Shown here in pieces: positions 5,995-9,737 of a stretch of 9,737 nt of DNA. The stretch comes from an uncultured Ruminococcus sp. (GTDB lineage Bacteria; Bacillota; Clostridia; Oscillospirales; Ruminococcaceae), in NCBI GenBank assembly GCA_937901485.1, contig CALGTT010000221.1, positions 1 to 9,737 of the forward strand, written 5' to 3'. The position numbers and the translations under genes are program-made. The notes under the pieces are model-generated. The model had not been told where the DNA came from and did not search any database. It saw only the letters and a list, made by a program, of their open reading frames with translations. How positions within the stretch are numbered: position 1 is the stretch's first letter; every line of letters starts with the position of its first letter.

Positions 5995-7329
5995 ATGAAT
6001 TTAAAAAGCATGATTCAGTTTTTGGACCGTTTTCCAAAGATCACAGTCTCTAAACCGAAGGAAGCGATAGAGACGGTGTCAAATACAATCGTAAAGCACC
6101 GCATTTTCCGCTTCTGCAAAGGTGTTCCCTATGTTCGTGCACCACTGTACTATCAGCACCTCACAGAACAAGATGTACTGGCACTCATCCCCAATCTGCT
6201 TGCACCACATCAGTATATGATGCTGTCAAGTTCCCAGATTGCGGAGTGTTACAAGCGAATTCGTAACCATCCGGCGCTTCAGATTGAGCTTGACGAAATG
6301 TTCTGGGAACAGCAGCATCTGCTCAACCTGCGTAACGGTGTGTATGACATTCATTCTCAAAAAGTGCGAAATCATAGTGGAGAAGATTGCTTCGATTATG
6401 TACTGGATTTTGAATACCGCAGCGGATGTAAGCTAGCTGATGCACCAACATTCCAGCATTTCGTCCGTACAAGCATCGGAAATGAAAACCTGAAATGTCT
6501 GCTGCGAATCATCGGCTACTGCATCTCCTCCTTGACCAAGGGCAGAAAAGCCATTTTACTGACAGGCCATGGAAAGACGGGGAAATCTACGTTACTTGAT
6601 CTTCTGGAGGCAGTGATCACTAAGGAGCTGGTGTCACATGAACCATTCAGGACAATGGCCAGTGAGCAATCCAAAGCTAAATACATTGGCAAGCGGATCA
6701 ACATCTCACGAGATAACAGCAGCGTTCCCATGCGGTATGAGGACAGCTTCAAAAGCCTTGTCTCATGCGAGATGACGACCGGACGGGAGCTGTATAAGAA
6801 CAGCGTCGATTTTCACCCGACATTGAAGTTCATCTTTGCGAGTAACCTTGACTTAGTTTTCGCACACCCGGATGATGCTGTGTACGACCGTCTGGTGGTA
6901 CTCCCCTTTTCCCGTATCATCCCAGAAGAAATGCGGGACACGGAGCTGGATCAGAAGCTGCTCTCTGAAAAGAATGTGATCTTCTCTCTGGCAGTTGATA
7001 CGCTGAAGGATCTGGTGGAGTCAAAATACGATTTTTGTATGTCAAAGGAAGGTCAGGAGTACCTGAACCATCGCAGAATGCTTCTGCATACTGCAGAAAA
7101 TTTCCTGAAGGAAAAGACTACACCAGATCCCAATGGCTGCATTTCTTCAGTCATACTTTATGACACCTACAAAGACTGGTGCAACTCCAATGGTCTTCCG
7201 CCGATTGGTCGGAACGAATTCTACCACAAAGTCAAAGACTACAGTTCCAATGTCCAGTATAAAAAAGTAGATTCGGAAAATGGACGGGTCAATGGATTCC
7301 GTGGACTCAGGCTCCATGATTCTACTTAA
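5995..7329 (+). CDS. Stand-alone SF3 / D5-type replication helicase (phage/plasmid P4-like, no primase domain)
   Basis: This 444-residue ATPase resembles the helicase half of P4-type primase-helicases. Residues about 95-185 match the D5 N-terminal region (LLNLRNGVYDI, later CLLRIIGYCISSL). Walker A is GHGKTGKST at 191-199. A Walker B-like strand is KRINISRDN (233-241), with Asp240 where an acidic residue is expected. A sensor Asn lies in FIFASN (N284), and an arginine finger in DDAVYDRLVVLPF (R299). A winged-helix-like C-terminal segment (about 370-444, ILYDTYKDWCNSNGLPPIGRNEFY) is typical of the family. Such hexameric helicases unwind the origin of the excised element. No archaeo-eukaryotic primase domain precedes it, so primers would come from the host or another protein. 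It follows Int2 by 47 bp and precedes mobC by 92 bp. The ribosome site AAGGA is suitably spaced. Confidence 0.87.
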   Translation: MNLKSMIQFLDRFPKITVSKPKEAIETVSNTIVKHRIFRFCKGVPYVRAPLYYQHLTEQDVLALIPNLLAPHQYMMLSSSQIAECYKRIRNHPALQIELDEMFWEQQHLLNLRNGVYDIHSQKVRNHSGEDCFDYVLDFEYRSGCKLADAPTFQHFVRTSIGNENLKCLLRIIGYCISSLTKGRKAILLTGHGKTGKSTLLDLLEAVITKELVSHEPFRTMASEQSKAKYIGKRINISRDNSSVPMRYEDSFKSLVSCEMTTGRELYKNSVDFHPTLKFIFASNLDLVFAHPDDAVYDRLVVLPFSRIIPEEMRDTELDQKLLSEKNVIFSLAVDTLKDLVESKYDFCMSKEGQEYLNHRRMLLHTAENFLKEKTTPDPNGCISSVILYDTYKDWCNSNGLPPIGRNEFYHKVKDYSSNVQYKKVDSENGRVNGFRGLRLHDST

Positions 7330-7335
7330 AGTTTC

Positions 7336-7347
7336 ATGTGGACACAA
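7336..7347 (+). repeat. Direct repeat copy 1 (ATGTGGACACAA)
   Basis: First copy of a 12-nt direct repeat, starting just after the helicase stop codon. The second copy begins 49 nt downstream. A related but imperfect motif (TTGTGGGGACAT, 7355-7366 region) lies between them. Confidence 0.75.
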
Positions 7348-7384
7348 GGAATTCTTGTGGGGACATTTCTTACAAGATTCCGGA

Positions 7385-7396
7385 ATGTGGACACAA
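7385..7396 (+). repeat. Direct repeat copy 2 (ATGTGGACACAA)
   Basis: Second exact copy of the 12-nt repeat, ending 10 nt before the mobC ribosome site (AAGGAGG, 7407-7413). A protein bound here could also repress mobC. Confidence 0.75.
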
Positions 7397-7421
7397 ATCA
7401 ATATTCAAGGAGGTTCTATCC

Positions 7422-7772
7422 ATGTCAAACAAAAAAACAGAAATCAAACTGCGCATTTCCGAGGAGGAGAAAGCAAGGATGAAACACCTTGCTGACACAG
7501 CGGGAATCACACTCAGCGATCTGATCCGTTCCGCTGTACTGGAGGAAAACAAGCTCGTTTTCCTCCCGGAGGGTGGTGCCATCATCAACAGGCTTGTCGA
7601 AATCCATAAGGAGCTGATTCGGTGCCGCAATGAGCATTTTCTTTCCGATCGCAGTGCCGCAATGCTGCTTGTGCGTTTGGAAGAAGTGTCAGAGCAGCTG
7701 TACGATGTAAGTGAAAAACTCACTGACATCCACCATCAAGATGAGGAGGAAGACGACGATGTCGATTGTTAA
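7422..7772 (+). CDS. mobC: MobC-like relaxosome accessory protein (ribbon-helix-helix)
   Basis: A 116-residue protein beginning MSNKKTEIKLRISEEEKARM. A short basic strand (TEIKLRIS) followed by two helices (EEEKARMKHLADTAG; TLSDLIRSAVL) is the ribbon-helix-helix arrangement of plasmid mobilization MobC proteins, which bind oriT and help the relaxase nick. Residues 45-100 form helices that may mediate oligomerisation, and the tail is very acidic (DEEEDDDVDC). The start at 7422 is chosen because AAGGAGG (7407-7413) lies 8 nt upstream. The open frame extends back to 7338, but that extension runs through the oriT-like repeats. Its 3' end overlaps the relaxase gene by 14 nt, and the codons of its acidic tail supply the relaxase ribosome site, so the two are translationally coupled. 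The family call is by pattern; a general RHH repressor is the alternative. Confidence 0.83.
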   Translation: MSNKKTEIKLRISEEEKARMKHLADTAGITLSDLIRSAVLEENKLVFLPEGGAIINRLVEIHKELIRCRNEHFLSDRSAAMLLVRLEEVSEQLYDVSEKLTDIHHQDEEEDDDVDC

Positions 7773-8856
7773 GTTTGTCAACGGATCGAACGACAGCCGT
7801 CAGTATCTGTCGGATCTGTACGATTATGTCACTGATCCTGTGAAAACAGAGGATCAAACCTTGGTGGGTGCACAGGGTTGTTCTCCGGATCAGGTACTGA
7901 AAGCAATTCATGCGTGCAAAAAGCTGCATCATAAAACCCATGGCAAACAGGGAGAGCACTTTGTGCTTTCCCTCACACCGGACCTTTCCACCACAAAGGA
8001 CGAGGTCTACATGCAGGTTGCCAATGAAATTGCGGATTACTTCTGCAATTATATCGGATTCTATGGACTGCATAAGGACACCGAGGTGCGGCATCTGCAT
8101 TTCGTTCTCAATTCTGTGGATACAAGGACGGGAAAGAAATTTTCGCAGAGCCCTTCCGACCTGAACCGGTTCAAAATGCATTGCAATGACATCCTTGCAA
8201 AGCATGACTTCGATGTTATTCTGGCAAGTGCCAACACATTCCGTGATAAGACGGATCACTCACATGAGCGTGGTTTCGACTATCTGGAAGTGGAAGAACC
8301 AGAACCATTTCTCCCACAAATCTGTGGGAACATCGATATTGAGGGTTCCCTTGATCTTCTGGAGTTCGGAACGAACAATACAGGAGGAAACTACTATCTT
8401 CAGCCGAATTACGGTGCATTCTACAATCAAAATGAGGTGTTTTCAATGAGTAATAATTTCTATAACAGTTTTCAGTATCCTGAACTGACCCCTAGCACGA
8501 ATACACAGAATCCGCTGGTTTCTGCCCAAGCAGCATCACAGTATCCTGCTGTTCCCACAACACAGAATGCTCTTCCTACGATTACCGTGAGCACAGGTCC
8601 GCAGTATAATATCAGTGGACCAACGTTATCCTGCATTGATGATGTGAAATCCTTGGCAGAACAGGCAATGTCCCATTCCAATGAACAACAGCTGCAGTCC
8701 GCAAACTTCGCCTTGGCAATGTTCAAAAAGCTACAAGAAAACGGATACCAAGCCAATATCCATATTGATGCATCTCCAAAATTTCATCTGGATCTGAGCG
8801 ATCCTGGAGTTGACGATTCGGTATTCGATGCATATGAAGACTGTGATTATGACTAA
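7759..8856 (+). CDS. mobA: MOBP-type relaxase / mobilization nuclease, short form
   Basis: A 366-residue relaxase. Motif I is DYVTDPVKT (22-30) with the likely nicking Tyr23, followed by the LVGAQGCS stretch typical of the Relaxase/Mobilization nuclease family. The metal-binding HUH motif is H105-x6-H112-L-H114 in HKDTEVRHLHFVLN (105-118). The enzyme would cut one strand at oriT, stay bound to the 5' end and pilot it into a recipient. The domain ends near residue 180. The remainder is a low-complexity Asn/Gln/Tyr/Pro/Ser stretch (about 210-295), then a helical segment and an acidic tail (DAYEDCDYD). The start at 7759 is chosen for GAGGAGGA (7743-7750), 8 nt away; upstream in-frame ATGs at 7711 and 7741 lack this. 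An internal ATG at 8446 has its own good ribosome site. At 366 residues it is short for the family. No coupling protein is nearby, so transfer would need a helper conjugative system. Confidence 0.9.
   Translation: MSIVKFVNGSNDSRQYLSDLYDYVTDPVKTEDQTLVGAQGCSPDQVLKAIHACKKLHHKTHGKQGEHFVLSLTPDLSTTKDEVYMQVANEIADYFCNYIGFYGLHKDTEVRHLHFVLNSVDTRTGKKFSQSPSDLNRFKMHCNDILAKHDFDVILASANTFRDKTDHSHERGFDYLEVEEPEPFLPQICGNIDIEGSLDLLEFGTNNTGGNYYLQPNYGAFYNQNEVFSMSNNFYNSFQYPELTPSTNTQNPLVSAQAASQYPAVPTTQNALPTITVSTGPQYNISGPTLSCIDDVKSLAEQAMSHSNEQQLQSANFALAMFKKLQENGYQANIHIDASPKFHLDLSDPGVDDSVFDAYEDCDYD
8434..8448 (+). promoter_or_regulatory. In-frame internal ribosome site and start codon in the relaxase gene
   Basis: GAGGTG (8434-8439) stands 6 nt before an in-frame ATG (8446-8448, relaxase residue 230). 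Initiation here would give a separate 137-residue C-terminal product (MSNNFYNSFQYP...) lacking the nuclease domain. The site falls at the boundary between the nuclease domain and the low-complexity tail. Seen directly in sequence; use of the site is inference. Confidence 0.45.
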
Positions 8857-8865
8857 AACCTACAC

Positions 8866-8901
8866 AAGGCAGGGCATTGCCCCTGCCTTGATTTTTATTA
8901 T
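8866..8901 (+). terminator. Intrinsic terminator of the Int2-relaxase operon
   Basis: AAGGCAGGG (8866-8874) and CCCTGCCTT (8881-8889) form a perfect 9-bp stem with a 6-nt loop, followed by GATTTTTATTAT. It lies 9 nt after the relaxase stop codon, a classic Rho-independent terminator closing the mobilization operon. Its T-rich tail overlaps the -10 of a promoter on the other strand. Confidence 0.9.
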
Positions 8902-8925
8902 AGCATTTCGAGAAATGAAAGTCAA
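8897..8925 (-). promoter_or_regulatory. Strong sigma-A promoter reading antisense into the relaxase gene
   Basis: On the minus strand, TTGACT (8925-8920) is followed by exactly 17 bp and TATAAT (8902-8897), with TG in the extended -10 position (TGCTATAAT). This is close to full consensus. Transcription would start near 8890 and read through the operon terminator hairpin into the relaxase 3' end, antisense. No minus-strand gene follows for over 4 kb until the orphan gene at 4535. hsp20 lies upstream of it on the same strand, so it cannot be the hsp20 promoter. Confidence 0.6.
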
Positions 8926-8963
8926 TGGATTTGAGATAATTTGGGTGCGTCAATATGTGAAGA

Positions 8964-9383
8964 TTATTTAATCTCAATCCGCTTTGATTCCGGCTGCTGC
9001 TTTTCCTTCTTCGGCAGTGTCAGCGTCAGAATGCCGTTTGTATAGGCGGCATCAATTGCATTTTCATCAATGCCCGAAATATCAAAGCTTCTGCAATAGG
9101 AGCCGTAGCTTCGTTCCCTTCGGATATATTCGCCGTTGCTATTTTTCTCACTATTGTCGGTCTTATGTGTCGCACAAAGCGTCAGCGTACTGCCATTGAT
9201 GTCAATCTGAATATCCTCCTTATTGAAGCCGGGCATTTCGCATTCCAGCACGAATTTATCACCCTCATCTTTGATATCTGTACGGCAGTGGCTGACGCTC
9301 CCGAAGCCCTTGAAAAACTCGTTTTCAAATTCACGGAAAGGATTCCAGAGTTCATTTCTTTCAAATGGTACAAGTCCAAACAT
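8964..9383 (-). CDS. hsp20: Hsp20 family small heat-shock protein
   Basis: A 139-residue alpha-crystallin-type chaperone. It has a short N-terminal arm (MFGLVPFERNELWNPFREFENEFF), an alpha-crystallin domain about residues 34-125 including ECEMPGFNKEDIQIDI and the terminal GILTLTLPK (117-125), and a C-terminal extension with the IxI anchor I136-E-I138. Such proteins form cytosolic oligomers that hold unfolding proteins without ATP. Length is normal for bacterial Hsp20. The start at 9383 is chosen for AGGAGG (plus 9391-9396) 7 nt upstream; the frame stays open to 9482, but that extension is antisense to transposase-derived DNA. No CIRCE-like inverted repeat or clear promoter is visible upstream, because IS1380 remnant sequence begins within about 20-40 nt of the start. 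No terminator follows it before the antisense promoter. Confidence 0.93.
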   Translation of the reverse strand: MFGLVPFERNELWNPFREFENEFFKGFGSVSHCRTDIKDEGDKFVLECEMPGFNKEDIQIDINGSTLTLCATHKTDNSEKNSNGEYIRRERSYGSYCRSFDISGIDENAIDAAYTNGILTLTLPKKEKQQPESKRIEIK

Positions 9384-9398
9384 TGTAAAACCTCCTGA

Positions 9399-9737
9399 TT
9401 CTTTGATCTCTTGGCATTGTTTATCAGAAAGCCTCGTGAAGGAAAAACAGTGTATATCGGAACCACATGGCGTACATTTCACACTGAAGAAAAAGGCGAT
9501 ATTACGATAAGAATGGTTTATGAAATCATCGATCGTACTACTGATGCTGACGGACAGGAAATGTTATTTGCGGATACTGAATTCAATATGTATATGACAT
9601 CACTCTCTGATTCAGATGAAGATGTAATTTCGCTGTATCACAATCATGCAATCTGCGAACAGTTCCATAGTGAAATAAAATCTGATATGGGTATTGAGCG
9701 TTTGCCAAGCGGTAAATTTGATACAAATGCCTTAATC
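9399..9737 (+). pseudogene. 5'-truncated IS1380-family transposase (continues past window end)
   Basis: An open frame without a plausible start runs from just after a TGA at 9396-9398 to the window end, 113 codons. Its product includes RKPREGKTVYIGTTWR, MVYEIIDRTTDADGQEMLF and the segment HNHAICEQFHSEIK followed by SDMGIERLPSGKFDTNALI. The EQFHSEIK...LERLPSGKF-type block holds the last catalytic Glu region of the DDE transposases of the IS1380 family. In a normal IS1380 protein of roughly 430-450 residues this corresponds to the last 40 percent or so, so more than half of the protein, including the first catalytic Asp residues, is missing. It is replaced by the hsp20 gene on the opposite strand. 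The left terminal inverted repeat is therefore absent here; the right end lies beyond the window. Confidence 0.85.

Larger units (their letters stand above)
7336..7396 (+). other. oriT: Candidate origin of transfer (oriT) upstream of mobC
   Basis: The 92-bp gap before mobC is densely repeated. A 12-nt direct repeat, ATGTGGACACAA, occurs at 7336-7347 and 7385-7396. Between the copies lies an inverted repeat, GGAATTCTTGT (7348-7358) with ACAAGATTCC (7372-7381), pairing 10 bp with one bulged T around a 13-nt loop. An alternative hairpin is CACAAG/CTTGTG (7343-7348 with 7354-7359). An inverted repeat with flanking direct repeats next to mobC-relaxase genes is the usual oriT layout: MobC-type proteins bind the repeats and the relaxase nicks beside the hairpin. 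The loop side carries GTGGGGAC, also found in the hairpin before the helicase. I cannot identify a nic consensus, and a replication origin or MobC operator is possible. Confidence 0.55.

Noticed and set aside
7338..7396. TGTGGACA motifs as DnaA boxes
   Set aside because: They differ from the TTATCCACA consensus at two positions and occur as part of a longer exact repeat, so a host DnaA site is not supported.
7338..7421. Upstream extension of the mobC reading frame (28 extra residues)
   Set aside because: It would begin inside the repeat-rich oriT-like region with no ribosome site. AAGGAGG fits the start at 7422, and the RHH domain begins there.
9384..9482. N-terminal extension of hsp20 by 33 residues
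   Set aside because: The extension is read from the strand opposite transposase-derived coding sequence. AGGAGG is correctly placed for the 9383 start, and the family begins with an MFGL-type arm.
1..9737. CRISPR arrays, tRNA or rRNA genes
   Set aside because: No regularly spaced repeats, tRNA-like cloverleaf or rRNA segments were seen on either strand.

Overview
This window looks like accessory DNA from a Clostridia-type member of the Bacillota, most plausibly a Ruminococcus-like gut bacterium. The reasons are AGGAGG-type Shine-Dalgarno sites, near-consensus sigma-A promoters, moderate GC with an AT-rich insertion, and protein families typical of integrative elements in that group. The species assignment is inference from style and content, not from a search.

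Layout. (1) 15-2329, plus strand: a tight three-gene cassette. It encodes a zinc-finger-fused amidoligase, an 88-residue protein that resembles the amidoligase C-terminus, and a class II glutamine amidotransferase. (2) 2333-3511, plus strand: a complete tyrosine recombinase (Int1) starting 3 nt after the amidotransferase stop. (3) 3600-4535, minus strand: an AT-rich orphan gene of unknown function, convergent with Int1 and sharing a hairpin terminator with it. (4) 4739-8856, plus strand: a compact integrative mobilizable element made of a second tyrosine recombinase (Int2), a stand-alone SF3/D5-type helicase, a MobC-like ribbon-helix-helix protein and a MOBP-type relaxase, closed by an intrinsic terminator. 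(5) 8964-9383, minus strand: an Hsp20 small heat-shock protein. (6) 9399-9737, plus strand: a 5'-truncated IS1380-type transposase running off the window end.

How the parts may work together. In the first cassette the amidotransferase could supply ammonia, or transfer an amide, alongside the ATP-dependent amidoligase. Together they would make or modify an amide or peptide-like linkage, but the substrate is not visible. In the second module Int2 would excise and integrate the element. The helicase would support replication of the excised circle with host primase and polymerase. MobC and the relaxase would nick an origin of transfer, probably the repeat-rich 92-bp gap just upstream of mobC, and borrow a conjugative pore from another element. 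No type IV secretion genes, coupling protein or primase domain are present here.

The points most worth a second look are the triple 32-residue zinc repeat on the amidoligase, the amidoligase-like small protein, the candidate oriT, a GTGGGGAC hairpin preceding the helicase, a strong promoter aimed antisense into the relaxase gene, an in-frame internal start in the relaxase gene, the orphan gene between the two integrases, and the hsp20/IS1380 junction.
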